Notes under the pieces: model-generated
What the model saw: only the letters and a program-made list of their open reading frames with translations
Databases searched by the model: none
Told to the model about the DNA's origin: nothing
From: Parvularculaceae bacterium
GTDB taxonomy: Bacteria > Pseudomonadota > Alphaproteobacteria > Caulobacterales > Parvularculaceae
Direction: 5' to 3'
DNA length: 64,000 nt
Assembly: GCA_021776435.1 (NCBI GenBank)
Contig: JAJFFW010000025.1
Span: 1 to 64,000, forward strand
Made by a program: the position numbers and the translations under genes
Shown here: piece after piece, positions 1 through 9,823 of the stretch
Position numbering within the stretch: the stretch's first letter is position 1
Layout: every line of letters begins with the position of its first letter

Positions 1-1
1 C

Positions 2-199
2 CGCGAACATGACAATGGCGACGTCGCGGAGGCTTTGCCCGTCCTCGACGCCGCATTGAGCGCAGACGGCAGTCAGTTCGTCTTCACCAACTTCAATCCC
101 GGCGGCAGCCGCTTCGATCCGGATGTGGGCATTTTTGCTGACCGTGATGTCGACGACTCCGTGTGGGCCGTCCAGATTGGCTTCCGTTACGAATTCTAA
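2..199 (+). CDS. Outer-membrane beta-barrel protein, C-terminal fragment
   Basis: An open frame runs in from the left edge and stops at TAA 197-199, giving about 65 residues. The end reads WAVQIGFRYEF, with alternating polar and hydrophobic residues and a terminal Phe. That is the usual last-strand signature recognised by the BAM machinery, so the protein is probably an outer-membrane barrel (porin-like). The family cannot be named because the N-terminus lies outside the window. A rho-independent terminator follows 23 bases later, so this is the last gene of its transcript. Confidence 0.55.
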   Translation, partial: REHDNGDVAEALPVLDAALSADGSQFVFTNFNPGGSRFDPDVGIFADRDVDDSVWAVQIGFRYEF

Positions 200-221
200 T
201 CGTATCGCGAACGAACAAATT

Positions 222-251
222 AAAGGGCGGCCTTCGGGTCGTCCTTTTTTT
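222..251 (+). terminator. Rho-independent terminator after the barrel gene
   Basis: A GC-rich stem (223-232 pairing with 237-246, two G-T pairs) closed by a TTCG tetraloop is followed by seven T (245-251). Position and shape fit an intrinsic terminator for the upstream outer-membrane protein gene. Confidence 0.85.
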
Positions 252-391
252 GCGTCGTGATATCGCCTGTGAGGCGCGCCCAACGCTTAGAACACCTCAT
301 TGCGCCGAATACTTGGCGGGGCGTATAAGGTTGCCGCGCGGGCTAACCGCACCATTTCCCATCGAAGACGCCATGTGAGGCAGCATTCAAA

Positions 392-1459
392 ATGACCCGC
401 CGTCAACCGGCAGAATGGACCCGCCATCAAGCCGTCTGGATCGGCTGGCCGAGTGCCGCGGAATTATGGGGCGATGATCTGACGCCGGCGCGCGCTGAGG
501 TTGAAGCGCTGGTCCGGGCGATTATTGCGCCACAAGGATCACCAGCGGGACCCATAGAGACATTGAGTGGAGAAGCTGTAGAGCTTCTTGTGCGGGGCGC
601 TGAGGCGCGCGCTGCTGCGGAGGAGATGCGATCTCGTCTGGGCGCCACGGCGCCGGTTCGACTTCACGATGCCCCTATAGGTGATATCTGGCTGCGCGAT
701 ACCGGGCCGATATTTACGGTGAATGAGGGCGGCGCCCTTGGCGCCAGCGCGTTTCGTTTTAACGGTTGGGGGGGGAAATACCAATTACCGAATGACAATG
801 AGATTGCTGGCGTCGTCGCCGGATTGGCTTGTGTTGAGCTATCGCGTTTTGACGGGTTGGTGGCGGAAGGCGGTGCGCTGGAGGGTGACGGTGAGGGGAC
901 TTTCATCACGACGCGCCAATGCCTTCTCAACAAAAACCGTAACCCTGGCGCCACTGAAAAAGAAATCGAAGCGACGCTGCATGAGGCTGTCGGCGCTGAG
1001 AAAGTCATCTGGCTAGATGAGGGGCTTGTTGGTGATCACACCGACGGGCATGTCGATAACCTCGCACGGTTCATAGCGCCAGCAAAAGTTGTATGCATGC
1101 GCCCGACTGGCAATGACGATCCGAATAAGGAAGTTTTTGAGAGGGTGCAAAGAACGCTGGAAGCTGCGCGTGATGCAGCGGGCCGGGTGCTTGAGGTCAT
1201 CACTGTTCCATCACCCGGAAGGGTTGAACTGGATAATCAACCAGCCGCGGCGAGCCACATGAATTTCTATCTCTCCAACCAAGCATTGATAATGCCGTCA
1301 TACGTTTCTCGGACGGGCAATGATGAAGCGGCGGTCGAGGCGCTAACGACACTCAAGCGTCATGTGCAGCGCGCGTATTTTTTCTCGATTGACTCATCTC
1401 ATTTGCTCACTGGCGGTGGGTCATTTCATTGTATTACTCAACAACAACCGTCAGTATGA
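392..1459 (+). CDS. aguA: Agmatine deiminase
   Basis: A 355-residue enzyme of the agmatine deiminase / peptidyl-arginine deiminase-like (guanidino-group-modifying) superfamily. It hydrolyses agmatine to N-carbamoylputrescine and ammonia in putrescine synthesis. Visible family marks are the N-terminal WIGWP segment, RDTGPIF near residue 103, the catalytic GDHTDGHVDN block near residue 215, and the nucleophile Cys in GGGSFHCITQQ close to the C-terminus. Length is typical. The ATG at 392 has GAGG about 10 bases upstream. The usual partner, N-carbamoylputrescine amidohydrolase (aguB), is not adjacent; msrA faces this gene 9 bases past its stop. The assignment is firm at family level. Confidence 0.9.
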   Translation: MTRRQPAEWTRHQAVWIGWPSAAELWGDDLTPARAEVEALVRAIIAPQGSPAGPIETLSGEAVELLVRGAEARAAAEEMRSRLGATAPVRLHDAPIGDIWLRDTGPIFTVNEGGALGASAFRFNGWGGKYQLPNDNEIAGVVAGLACVELSRFDGLVAEGGALEGDGEGTFITTRQCLLNKNRNPGATEKEIEATLHEAVGAEKVIWLDEGLVGDHTDGHVDNLARFIAPAKVVCMRPTGNDDPNKEVFERVQRTLEAARDAAGRVLEVITVPSPGRVELDNQPAAASHMNFYLSNQALIMPSYVSRTGNDEAAVEALTTLKRHVQRAYFFSIDSSHLLTGGGSFHCITQQQPSV

Positions 1460-1468
1460 GAAAGAGAA

Positions 1469-2080
1469 TTATTTTTCCCAAATGCTCCGCACCCGCGCAT
1501 CTCTTCCGCATGATCGACGGTAATAGGCATACCGAAGCGGGTTTTTCTTGTAATAATCTTGATGATAATCCTCCGCCTCCCAGAATGTATTCAGGTCTAT
1601 TATGGGTGTGACGATGGACGTGTTCAGCGCTGTCGCGGCGTCTGCTTTTACCGCTTCTGCGATATTTCGTTCCGATTCGGATTTTACAAAAATTGCTGTC
1701 TCGTAGGACTCCCCTCGGTCACAAAATTGCCCTCCAGCATCGGTTGGGTCCACATGCCGGAAGAAATAATGAACGAGGTCCCGGTAACTCACGGTATCCG
1801 GATGATAACGCACCTCGATCACTTCAAGGTGACCTGTGCCGCCACGAGAAACCTCCTTATAGGTCGGATAATTCTTATACCCGCCCGCATAGCCGGATAC
1901 AGCCTCAGCGACGCCGTCAAGTTTCTCAAAGTCTGCTTCGATGCACCAAAAACATCCGCCGGCAAAAACCGCAGTCTCTAAGCCGTTGTTAATCGGCTCG
2001 CTCTCACTGGATGGCGTTTGCGCCCTTGCCGCAAAACCCAAAATTGTCAGGAAGCCAAAAATAAACAGTTTGAGTTTCAT
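1469..2080 (-). CDS. msrA: Peptide-methionine (S)-S-oxide reductase, exported
   Basis: A 203-residue MsrA, which repairs methionine-S-sulfoxide. The catalytic GGCFWC motif follows a hydrophobic leader ending in AARAQ, so the enzyme is probably periplasmic rather than cytoplasmic. I start at ATG 2080, preceded by AGGGA at good spacing. An in-frame ATG 51 bases further upstream would put a charged segment in front of the signal peptide and is less likely. The conserved EVIEVRYHP and HHF-like (YFFRHVDPTD) regions are present. It converges on aguA with a 9-base gap. No MsrB gene is adjacent. Confidence 0.9.
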   Translation of the reverse strand: MKLKLFIFGFLTILGFAARAQTPSSESEPINNGLETAVFAGGCFWCIEADFEKLDGVAEAVSGYAGGYKNYPTYKEVSRGGTGHLEVIEVRYHPDTVSYRDLVHYFFRHVDPTDAGGQFCDRGESYETAIFVKSESERNIAEAVKADAATALNTSIVTPIIDLNTFWEAEDYHQDYYKKNPLRYAYYRRSCGRDARVRSIWEK

Positions 2081-2397
2081 AAGATCCGTCCCTGAAGAAA
2101 TATGACGCTTAAATCGATTGTTGTCATTCATTATACATCAACGCCCTCGCCAGCGTGAAGGGGAAGGGGTTTCTTGACTCTGAGGTCGGTTTGTAATGAT
2201 TGCATCTCAAGAAAAAGGCGGTTTTCTTCAACGGCATTCCAGACGACAAACGGACAGCATTGCGGGATAAAAGGAAGCGCTGATGTCATCCAGGAATTTT
2301 TGCTGACAGCTCAAATCGAAGGTGCTGCGGGTCTTTCGAAGTGAGGCGTTGGCGGCGCCCTCAGCCGCGAAAAGAGAACGGAGAAGAATTGTAACCG
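2081..2397. other. Intergenic space between msrA and a broken peptidase gene
   Basis: About 317 bases between two divergent genes. I find no convincing small ORF, RNA or strong hairpin. It should hold the msrA promoter and the former promoter of the decayed oligopeptidase B gene. Confidence 0.4.
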
Positions 2398-3231
2398 ATG
2401 GAAAAGTATGACCCGTTTTCCCAAGCGCGTGCAATTGCGCCGCCGAATGTTCAAAAACGTCCGACAGAAATCACACAGCACGGAGTATCCCACTTTTGTT
2501 CGCTCGCTTCATGATGGCGGAGACGAGAAAACGCTCTTCGATGGTGATGTAGAGCGCGGTGATTCAAAATTCTTCAACATCGGTTCGGTTCATCACAGTC
2601 CCGACCATCGCCTGATTGCATATGCGGTGGATCGGCTCGGTTCTAAATATTTCTCGGCCCGAATTCGTGATATTCAGACGGGTAAAGAGTTCGTTGAAAC
2701 AATTGAAAGCGCTGATGGATCCGGTGTGGTGTGGGCTTCGGAATTTTTGGTGGGAGCGCCGGCGGATTATTGGTGGGGGCGGCGGTTAATTTGCGCCCGG
2801 AATTGTTTGCAAGCGTCCTTGCGGCTGTGCCATTCGTAGATCTAATGAACACGATCTCTGATGCGGACCTTCCTCTCACGCCGCCGGAATGGGATGAGTG
2901 GGGTAATCCGATCAACAGCGTTGAGGAATATGGCTGGATCAAGTCCTATTCGCCTTATGATAATATTCAACATGTGCAATATCCACCGATCATGGCGACA
3001 GGCGGGCTCACTGATTACCGCGTCACCTATTGGGAAATGTCGAAATGGACGGCGCGCCTTCGCGACGAAACAAAAGGTGGGCTGTTCGTTTTGCGGATGA
3101 ACATGGAGGCTGGACATGCAGGCGCGGCGGCGCGGTTTGAACGTCTTGATGAGCGAGCGCACCTTTATTCCTTTGCGCTGAAAGCTCTTGGCATTCAGGA
3201 CGCGCAGCCAATCTCTCACCATAGGGAATAG
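2398..3231 (+). pseudogene. ptrB: Oligopeptidase B (protease II) remnant with internal deletions
   Basis: Three pieces of one S9A serine-peptidase gene lie in order but not in one frame. From ATG 2398 the first frame gives APPNVQKRP...QHGVSH, which matches the start of oligopeptidase B, and then stops. The second piece (about 2490-2735, shifted frame) carries LHDGGDEKTLFDGD and HSPDHRLIAYAVD from the propeller domain. The third (about 2735-3231, back in the first frame) carries the catalytic-domain block GGSAGGLL, EWDEWGNP, SYSPYDN and AGHAG up to a normal stop. Intact members are about 690 residues; only about 275 codons remain, so large internal segments are gone. The GGSAGG nucleophile and the C-terminal His region survive, but the gene cannot make a working enzyme. 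It converges on rnr with a 6-base gap. Confidence 0.88.
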
Positions 3232-3237
3232 ATTGTT

Positions 3238-5607
3238 CTAACGACGACTGCGCGTCGCCTTTTTACCAGCGCCACCCTTTCTTGCGCCCTTTCTTTTTTT
3301 AGTGGTTGATTTGAACGGCTGGCGTTTCTTGGCGCCTGAAATTCCGGCTTTGTTTGCTGGTATGGCATCGCTGACCATCTCAAAACGAAGCCCGCCAGTG
3401 AGCGGTGTCGCTTCTGCGAGACGCACGGTTACGGCCTGGCCGAGACGGTAGACCCCGCCGGTTGTATCTCCGATGACGGCGTGAAGGCTTTCTTCAAATC
3501 GGAAGTATTCGAAACCCAGCGTGCGCATCGGTATGAATCCATCTGCCCCAGTTTCGTCAAGAGACACGAAAAGGCCGAACCGCGTTACGCCGCGTATGCG
3601 CCCCTCGAATTCCACACCGATACGACCCGATAGATAACTGGCAAGATAACGATCAGTGGATTCGCGTTCCGCGCCGATCGCCCGACGCTCATAATCGGAT
3701 ATTTGACTGGCCGTGTCTGTCAGAGAAAGGGCTTCTTTTTCGGTCTGGCCTCCTTCGCCAAGATTGCAGGCTTTGATCAGCGCTCTGTGTACGGTTAAAT
3801 CTGCGTATCGGCGGATGGGCGATGTGAAATGTGCGTAGCGCCCTAAATTCAGGCCGAAATGGCCAAGATTCTCGGTCGCATAGACGGCTTGACGTTGAGC
3901 CCGGAGAACAACTTCGGAAACCATCTCCTTTTCATCACGGGCTTCAGCAAGTTTCAGGATTTGATTGAAGTTGCCTGGCCTGATGGACCCGCCCTTCACA
4001 AGCGTATACCCAAGATCGTTGAGATAGTTTCTGACTGTGTCGAGTTTCTCAGTGTCGGGTGTGTCATGAACACGATAGATCCGAGGAATGCGCGCCTTCT
4101 CCAGGGTTTCGGTCGCGGCGACATTCGCGAGAATCATGAACTCCTCGACTAAGCGATGGGCGTCGAAGCGCTCACGAATTTCAATGCGTTTCACTTTGCC
4201 ATTCGCATCAAGGATGATTCGTCTTTCGGGCAGATCAAGATCGAGCGGCGCTCTTTTCTGACGCTCTTTAAGGCGGGCCTGATAAGCGGCATAGAGATGC
4301 CGCACCACGTCGCAGACGGGGGAGGGCGCTTGCGCGTCGTCAATGATGGCTTGAGTCTCTGTATATGAAAGTTTGGCCGCAGAGCGCATCAAGGCTCGCA
4401 CGAAACGGTGACCAAGTTTTCGACCTTCTGCGTCAAGGGTCAATTCAACAGCGATGCATGGGCGATCTTCGCCTTCACGCAGTGAACAGAGATTGTTCGA
4501 CAAGCGTTCCGGCAGCATGGGTACGACCCGGTCTGGAAGATAGATCGAATTACCGCGCTTTAACGCTTCGCGATCGAGTGCATTATCAGGACGCACAAAA
4601 TAGCTCACATCGGCGATGGCGACGATCACTTTAAATCCACCGGCATTGTCTGGATTGTCGTCGGGTGTTGCGAAAACGGCGTCATCATGATCGCGCGCGT
4701 CTTCTGGATCGATCGTGATGAGCGGCGTCTCACGAAGGTCCGTTCGATTGCCAAGGTTAGGCTGTTCGGCCTTCTCGGCCTCTGCCATCAGGGCGGCGGG
4801 AAATTCAACCGGGATGTCTCGGTTCGCTAAGGCGATCAGTGAAAAGACGTTCGGTGCATCTATGTGGCCCGCGATTTCGCGCACCCGAGCTTTGTTGGGC
4901 GCATTGCCCCGGATGGGTTTGGCTTCAATCCAGACCAGATCCCCATCCTTGGCGCCAGCTTCGTCGCCACGTTCGATGATGAAATTATTGCGTACTCTGC
5001 GTTCGACAGGCTCACCAACGCCGCCATATTTGTTTGATCTGTAGACGACAAGAAAACGGTGTGCTCCTTTTCCGATCGCTCTGATGATATCGGCGTCATA
5101 ACCGCTATCGCCAGCGGGCTTAAGGCGCGCCAGCAAACGGTCGCCGACGCCGGGTGGCGGTTTTTGCTTTGCCGCGATGCGCGCTGATAACCGGATATAA
5201 GGAGGCTCACCATCGCCCAGCCAACCGGCCGGCATACACACCAGATCTCCGTCCTCATCAATAGACATCACATCGATTGGAGCAACAGGAGGCAGTACGC
5301 CAGCCTGTGCAAAATGCTTAGGGCCCTTGCGGTCGATATGGCCTTCTTCTTCCATTTTTTTAAGTAAGCGCCGCAGGTCAGCGCGTGCATCTCCTTTAAC
5401 GTCGAATGCGCGGGCAATTTCTCGTCGCGCCGTATCTCCATCTCCAGTTTTGAGAAAATCGAGAATTTCCTGCCTACTTGGCAAGGCGGTGCGCGTCAGT
5501 TTCGATGCACCCGCTTTTTTTGATTTTGGCGCCTTTGCGCGATCTGACTTCGTCATGGCTGCGGCGTTTAATTCCTTATGATTTGCAGAGACAATAGGCA
5601 GATTCAT
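3238..5607 (-). CDS. rnr: Ribonuclease R
   Basis: A 789-residue 3'-5' exoribonuclease of the RNB family that degrades structured RNA. Domains in order: a winged-helix-like N-terminal region (residues about 45-110), cold-shock/OB domains (about 115-260), the RNB catalytic domain with the metal-binding aspartates in DPEDARDHDDAV (about 300), the FTSPIRRYADL motif near residue 610, a C-terminal S1 domain (about 660-750), and a Lys/Arg-rich tail. The start is uncertain: ATG 5607 has only a weak ribosome site, and ATG 5556 (MTKSDRAK) would give 772 residues and a more usual N-terminus. The gene converges on the oligopeptidase B remnant, and the M23 gene lies upstream on the same strand. Confidence 0.93.
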   Translation of the reverse strand: MNLPIVSANHKELNAAAMTKSDRAKAPKSKKAGASKLTRTALPSRQEILDFLKTGDGDTARREIARAFDVKGDARADLRRLLKKMEEEGHIDRKGPKHFAQAGVLPPVAPIDVMSIDEDGDLVCMPAGWLGDGEPPYIRLSARIAAKQKPPPGVGDRLLARLKPAGDSGYDADIIRAIGKGAHRFLVVYRSNKYGGVGEPVERRVRNNFIIERGDEAGAKDGDLVWIEAKPIRGNAPNKARVREIAGHIDAPNVFSLIALANRDIPVEFPAALMAEAEKAEQPNLGNRTDLRETPLITIDPEDARDHDDAVFATPDDNPDNAGGFKVIVAIADVSYFVRPDNALDREALKRGNSIYLPDRVVPMLPERLSNNLCSLREGEDRPCIAVELTLDAEGRKLGHRFVRALMRSAAKLSYTETQAIIDDAQAPSPVCDVVRHLYAAYQARLKERQKRAPLDLDLPERRIILDANGKVKRIEIRERFDAHRLVEEFMILANVAATETLEKARIPRIYRVHDTPDTEKLDTVRNYLNDLGYTLVKGGSIRPGNFNQILKLAEARDEKEMVSEVVLRAQRQAVYATENLGHFGLNLGRYAHFTSPIRRYADLTVHRALIKACNLGEGGQTEKEALSLTDTASQISDYERRAIGAERESTDRYLASYLSGRIGVEFEGRIRGVTRFGLFVSLDETGADGFIPMRTLGFEYFRFEESLHAVIGDTTGGVYRLGQAVTVRLAEATPLTGGLRFEMVSDAIPANKAGISGAKKRQPFKSTTKKRKGARKGGAGKKATRSRR

Positions 5608-5652
5608 AACAAAGGCCCACTGGACCTAATGCAGAATTATCAGTATAATAAC

Positions 5653-6243
5653 TCACTCGCCAACCAAGAGCGGATTCTTTGCTTTGCCGTTTACCCTGAT
5701 TTCGTAGTGCAGGTGCGTGGCGGTGGCGTTACCCGTGCGCCCGGTCCGCCCGATGACGTCGCCACGGCGGACACGCTTTCCGGGTTTTATTCCAGACGCA
5801 AAGCCTGACATATGCGCATATCGGGTTGAAACGCGTTTATTGTGTTGGATGATGACGATATTGCCGTAACCCCGTTGGGTCGTTGCGGTGACAACAACGC
5901 CATCGCCACCAGCGCGAATCGGCGTGGGCTTACCGGTATAGAGGTCGACGCCCTTGTGAATGCTGCTGGCGCCGCCTCGCCTTGGCCCGAAGCCCGATGA
6001 CACGCAGCCCTCGACCGGCGCGCGTAAAAGGGTCACATTGGCGATGTGCGCGACAGGCTTGTAATGAACCAATCTGCGCTGGTTATCAGTGGGTGGTGAA
6101 TTTGAAATTTTGAGTCCACTACATAATTTGAGCGCAGGCGCGGTCGAATCGCTTCTGTTATCAGTCGTATCCTGTCTGGTTGTCGTACAGGCGACAATCG
6201 TGAAAAATGTGAAAACTAGGAAGCATGTGTGATACTGGCGCAT
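5653..6243 (-). CDS. M23 family metallopeptidase, lipoprotein
   Basis: A 196-residue LytM/M23 endopeptidase, probably acting on peptidoglycan cross-links from a membrane anchor. The N-terminus is a short hydrophobic leader ending FTIVAC, a plausible lipobox with Cys19. The catalytic domain spans about 80-196, with the zinc ligands in HKGVDLY and HLHYEIR and the intermediate GYGNIVIIQH segment. The linker before it is short and there is no LysM domain. It lies 45 bases upstream of rnr on the same strand, so it may be cotranscribed with it. The zinc-ligand set is complete, so it is predicted to be active rather than an EnvC-like activator. Confidence 0.85.
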   Translation of the reverse strand: MRQYHTCFLVFTFFTIVACTTTRQDTTDNRSDSTAPALKLCSGLKISNSPPTDNQRRLVHYKPVAHIANVTLLRAPVEGCVSSGFGPRRGGASSIHKGVDLYTGKPTPIRAGGDGVVVTATTQRGYGNIVIIQHNKRVSTRYAHMSGFASGIKPGKRVRRGDVIGRTGRTGNATATHLHYEIRVNGKAKNPLLVGE

Positions 6244-6406
6244 GGGCGGTACAACTCAACAAAAAACCATGATGGGGCAGATTACCAGAACAAGCCATGA
6301 CGTAACGTTAACAAGAGTGAGCTGACGACTTGCTTTTCGTCAATCAGAGGTGGTTTTTTCCAAGGGACGATATAAGCTTCGAGAACAACTGTAAGTTGAG
6401 GTAGTT

Positions 6407-7471
6407 ATGAAGTTAATGGTTACTGGCGGGGCTGGATTCATAGGATCTGCTGTGATCCGTAGCGCCATGGATGACGGTATTGAGATCGTCAATTTTGATA
6501 AGCTGACTTACGCCGCCAATCTCGAAAACCTGAAGGGTTTTGAGGAAAGAGCGGGATATTCATTCTTTCAGGCGGATATCTGCGATGGCGAGGCTGTGCA
6601 CGACGCGCTAGAGCGTTATCGACCAGATGCAATCATGCATCTTGCCGCTGAAAGCCATGTTGATCGATCCATCGATGGGCCAGGCGCCTTTATCGAAACG
6701 AATATTGTTGGCACCTACACCCTGCTGAATGAAGCGCGACGCTATCATGATCGACTTACGGGCGCGCGGAAGGATCAATTTCGATTTCACCATGTCTCGA
6801 CCGACGAGGTGTATGGCGCCCTGGGCGCGGAAGGTCTGTTCACCGAAGAGACGCCCTATAAACCAAACTCACCGTACTCGGCATCGAAAGCATCGTCTGA
6901 TTTTCTTGTGCGCGCCTGGTGCGAAACCTTCGGTTTGCCCGTTGTCACCAGCAATTGCTCAAACAATTATGGACCGTACCAGTTTCCTGAAAAATTGATC
7001 CCTGTTGTTGTGCTTGCGGCACTTGAAGGTCGCACTATCCCTGTTTACGGAGCGGGCGAAAACATTCGCGACTGGCTCTATGTGGAAGATCACGCCGAGG
7101 CGTTGCTGCTGGTCCTCGAAAAGGGAAAATTGGGCGAGACCTATAATATCGGCGGTAATAATGAGCGCCGCAATATCGATCTCGTGCACACCATCTGCGG
7201 ATTGATGGATGATCTTTCGCCGAAGAATTCTTCCCATCAAGAGTTAATAGAGTTTGTATCTGATCGACCGGGCCATGATTTACGTTACGCCATCGATGCT
7301 ACAAAGATTGAGCGCGAACTCGATTGGACGCCACGTGTAAATGTCGAGGAAGGGCTTGGGCGGACGGTGCAGTGGTATCTCGATAATCAATGGTGGTGGA
7401 AAAATATCCGCGCGCGAGGTCATGGCGATGAACGTCTGGGCTTAAACAACAAAAACGGTGCGGCCTCGTGA
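6407..7471 (+). CDS. rfbB: dTDP-glucose 4,6-dehydratase
   Basis: A 354-residue extended short-chain dehydrogenase converting dTDP-glucose to dTDP-4-keto-6-deoxyglucose for rhamnose-type sugars. It shows the NAD-binding TGGAGFIGS at the N-terminus, HVSTDEVYG, the catalytic YSASKASSD, and the conserved [14 protein letters not shown] block typical of RmlB. The start is ATG 6407 with GAGG about 8 bases before. The gene overlaps the next by four bases (GTGA), so the two are translationally coupled. The rfbA and rfbC genes needed for dTDP-rhamnose are not in the window. Confidence 0.95.
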   Translation: MKLMVTGGAGFIGSAVIRSAMDDGIEIVNFDKLTYAANLENLKGFEERAGYSFFQADICDGEAVHDALERYRPDAIMHLAAESHVDRSIDGPGAFIETNIVGTYTLLNEARRYHDRLTGARKDQFRFHHVSTDEVYGALGAEGLFTEETPYKPNSPYSASKASSDFLVRAWCETFGLPVVTSNCSNNYGPYQFPEKLIPVVVLAALEGRTIPVYGAGENIRDWLYVEDHAEALLLVLEKGKLGETYNIGGNNERRNIDLVHTICGLMDDLSPKNSSHQELIEFVSDRPGHDLRYAIDATKIERELDWTPRVNVEEGLGRTVQWYLDNQWWWKNIRARGHGDERLGLNNKNGAAS

Positions 7472-8346
7472 AACTGCTTGTCTTTGGTGAAAATGGGCAG
7501 GTCGCACGTGAAATCGCAAATGCCGCTAGCATCAAAGAAATCGATGCGAACTTCCTTTCGCGTGCGAAGGCAGATTTTAATGACCCCGCATGTGTTGCGG
7601 GCATAATTGCGGCGAGCGATGCAGATGTCATCGTCAATGCAGTCGCCTACACCGCCGTTGATAAAGCAGAACGTGATGTCGAGACAGCCTTTCGCGTGAA
7701 TGCGGAAACGCCTGGGATGATCGTAGCGGCTTGCGCCAAACGAGATCTGCCGTTGGTCCATATATCGACCGATTTTGTTTTTGATGGTGAAGCTAGGCAT
7801 CCCTATACGGAGAAATGCTCACCGAATCCTTTAAGCGTCTATGGGGCAAGCAAGCTGGCTGGCGAAAAAGCCGTGCTGGGTTCCAGTGCGCGGGTGATGA
7901 TTCTACGCACCTCCTGGGTGTTTTCTGCCCATGGGAATAATTTTGTACGCACCATGTTGCGTCTTGGCGCGATACGACCAGAGTTGAACGTGGTTGCTGA
8001 TCAAATCGGCGGCCCCACCTCTGCGCGGGCCATAGCGGGTGCGATCTTGATTACCGCCGCCCAGATGAAAGATGGTGCAAAAGGTGGGCTCTATCATTTT
8101 CAGAGTGCGCCACAGACCTCCTGGGCCGGTTTCGCTCGCGCAATTTTTGATGCGGCGGGTATGGAGACCATCGTGAATGATATTCCGGCGAGTGATTATC
8201 CGACGCCGGCAAAACGCCCTGCATATTCGGTTCTGGACTGCGCGAAGATTTATGCAGATTTCGGCATCAGCGTGCCGGATTGGCGCGAAGACCTGGCCGA
8301 TGTTGTGCAAGCGTTATCAACGGAAAGCGACATGCCGGATTCGTAA
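7468..8346 (+). CDS. rfbD: dTDP-4-dehydrorhamnose reductase
   Basis: A 292-residue RmlD family reductase making dTDP-L-rhamnose from the 4-keto intermediate. Motifs are GENGQVA for the cofactor, [18 protein letters not shown] with the catalytic Tyr and Lys, and RTSWVF. The start codon is GTG, overlapping the rfbB stop by four bases. Length is normal. It converges on the MscS gene across a 36-base gap without a visible terminator. Confidence 0.93.
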   Translation: MKLLVFGENGQVAREIANAASIKEIDANFLSRAKADFNDPACVAGIIAASDADVIVNAVAYTAVDKAERDVETAFRVNAETPGMIVAACAKRDLPLVHISTDFVFDGEARHPYTEKCSPNPLSVYGASKLAGEKAVLGSSARVMILRTSWVFSAHGNNFVRTMLRLGAIRPELNVVADQIGGPTSARAIAGAILITAAQMKDGAKGGLYHFQSAPQTSWAGFARAIFDAAGMETIVNDIPASDYPTPAKRPAYSVLDCAKIYADFGISVPDWREDLADVVQALSTESDMPDS

Positions 8347-8382
8347 CGGCATAGGTTGGGCGGGCTCAAAAAACAACAGGTG

Positions 8383-9531
8383 TCACTGAGCAACTCGCTT
8401 TTCCGAAGGTGGCTCGAAGAGTTCCGGTCGTTCACTTTCGGGCAGTGTTTCGACATAAATTGACTGGCTTGGAAAAGCGAAGCCGGTTCCCGCGCTTTCG
8501 ACAATCTCCTTGATTTTATAAGCGAGCGTTTCCTTGATCGTCAGCCACTCGACCCAATCCGTCGTCTTGGTGAAGCAATAAAGACTGATGTCGATTGATG
8601 AGGCGGAGAACTGATCCACGCGAACGAATGTGGTGACTTCCGGCGGATGAGCATAGTCCTCATTGCCTAAGATATAGGCTTCTATCCCGTTGCGGATTTT
8701 GCCGAGCTGCTCAACCGTGGAGCGGTATTCGATGCCGATCACCCAATAGATCCGTCGATGGGTCATGCGGGAAAAGTTTGTGACCGGCTTGTCTGAAAGC
8801 TGAGCGTTGGGGACATGGACGGGCGCTTTGTCGAAACGGCGCACCTTGGTTGAGCGGAATCTCACCTGTTCGACTGTGCCCTCGACGACGCCATCAACCT
8901 TGATCCAATCACCGCTCGAAAAGCGTCGTTCCCCAATAATCAAGGCTCCGGCGATGAGGTTTTTGAATAGGTCTTGTGCGCCCAAGGCGACAGCGACGGA
9001 CAACAGGCTGAGGCTGGCAAGGAATGGCAGGACAGGCACACCCCAGATATCAAGCACAGCCGCTACGCCGATAAACGCAAAAATAATCTTCAAAATTCTG
9101 ATCAACCAGTCGATCAATGTATCGCCGAACATCTCTTCCAGACGTTTCAACAGACTGGCAAGGGGGCGCACGAGGCGATAAAACGCCCAAAAAAGTGTAG
9201 CGGTCAGGAGGGATTGTGTGAGCTTTTGCACAAAGAGGGCGGCGGCGCCCTCAAGACCGAGCGCGGTTCCGGCAAAGTAAACACCTGCCGCAATCGGCGC
9301 CAGCGCGAGCGGCTGTTCCAGCGCATCCACGAGCATGTCATCAAACTGGGTGTTGGTACGCTTAGCCAGTCGCCGCAGCGCGCCGACCAGAACATGCGCA
9401 ATGAATTTTCGCAGAAAATAGAAGATCACCAATACGCCGAGCGCGATCAATCCTTTGCCGATTGGCTGGCCGAGGAAGCCATTTTGCCAGACATTGATGA
9501 CTTGATCCCAAAACCCTTGCAGACTTTCCAT
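8383..9531 (-). CDS. Small-conductance mechanosensitive channel family protein
   Basis: A 382-residue MscS family membrane protein. There are about four or five hydrophobic segments in residues 20-195. The last is the pore-lining Ala/Gly-rich helix LSVAVALGAQDLFKNLIAGALII. The beta domain follows (GDWIKVDGVVEGTVEQVRFRSTKVRR) and then the C-terminal alpha/beta domain with HVPNAQLSD. The likely role is release of osmolytes under hypo-osmotic shock, although many medium-size homologues are untested. I use ATG 9531; the longer frame begins with TTG at 9537. It stands alone, converging on rfbD. Confidence 0.88.
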   Translation of the reverse strand: MESLQGFWDQVINVWQNGFLGQPIGKGLIALGVLVIFYFLRKFIAHVLVGALRRLAKRTNTQFDDMLVDALEQPLALAPIAAGVYFAGTALGLEGAAALFVQKLTQSLLTATLFWAFYRLVRPLASLLKRLEEMFGDTLIDWLIRILKIIFAFIGVAAVLDIWGVPVLPFLASLSLLSVAVALGAQDLFKNLIAGALIIGERRFSSGDWIKVDGVVEGTVEQVRFRSTKVRRFDKAPVHVPNAQLSDKPVTNFSRMTHRRIYWVIGIEYRSTVEQLGKIRNGIEAYILGNEDYAHPPEVTTFVRVDQFSASSIDISLYCFTKTTDWVEWLTIKETLAYKIKEIVESAGTGFAFPSQSIYVETLPESERPELFEPPSEKRVAQ

Positions 9532-9607
9532 GGCCAAACCGGCTCCCTATTCCCGCGCTCGTCATAGAGTGTTCGCAGGCGCGAGGGCAAGTCGATTGGT
9601 CTATTAA

Positions 9608-9823
9608 CGGTACATTGCTGAGGTTCTACCCAAGCTTCGCGCGTCGTTCGAAGCCCCGGCGGAGGTGGAGGCGGATGGCGTAACAGAGCAGCAACTCGAC
9701 GGGTTGTCGGCAGCCTTTCCCTGGCGAGCTGTCTCTAGCAACGCAAAAAATGCACTGCTTCATGATGCCGTTTCAATCGAAAACCGTTGCACAGCTTTCA
9801 GACGGCGCTTTGAAGAAACGAAC
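9608..9823 (+). other. Gap beside the MoxR gene with a coding-like but unassigned frame
   Basis: The 292 bases between the MscS and MoxR genes hold no recognisable gene. One plus-strand frame from about 9608 stays open with protein-like composition (RYIAEVLPKLRASFEAPAEVE and onward; possible GTG start at 9665) and runs into the antisense of the MoxR gene. It has no ribosome site I trust and matches nothing I recognise. It could be the relic of a gene or chance. The VWA/CoxE-type gene that usually follows this kind of MoxR gene is missing from exactly this place. Confidence 0.25.

Noticed and set aside
163-378. Plus-strand ORF of 71 codons across the first terminator
   Set aside because: It runs through the hairpin and T tract, has no ribosome site and no protein-like composition.
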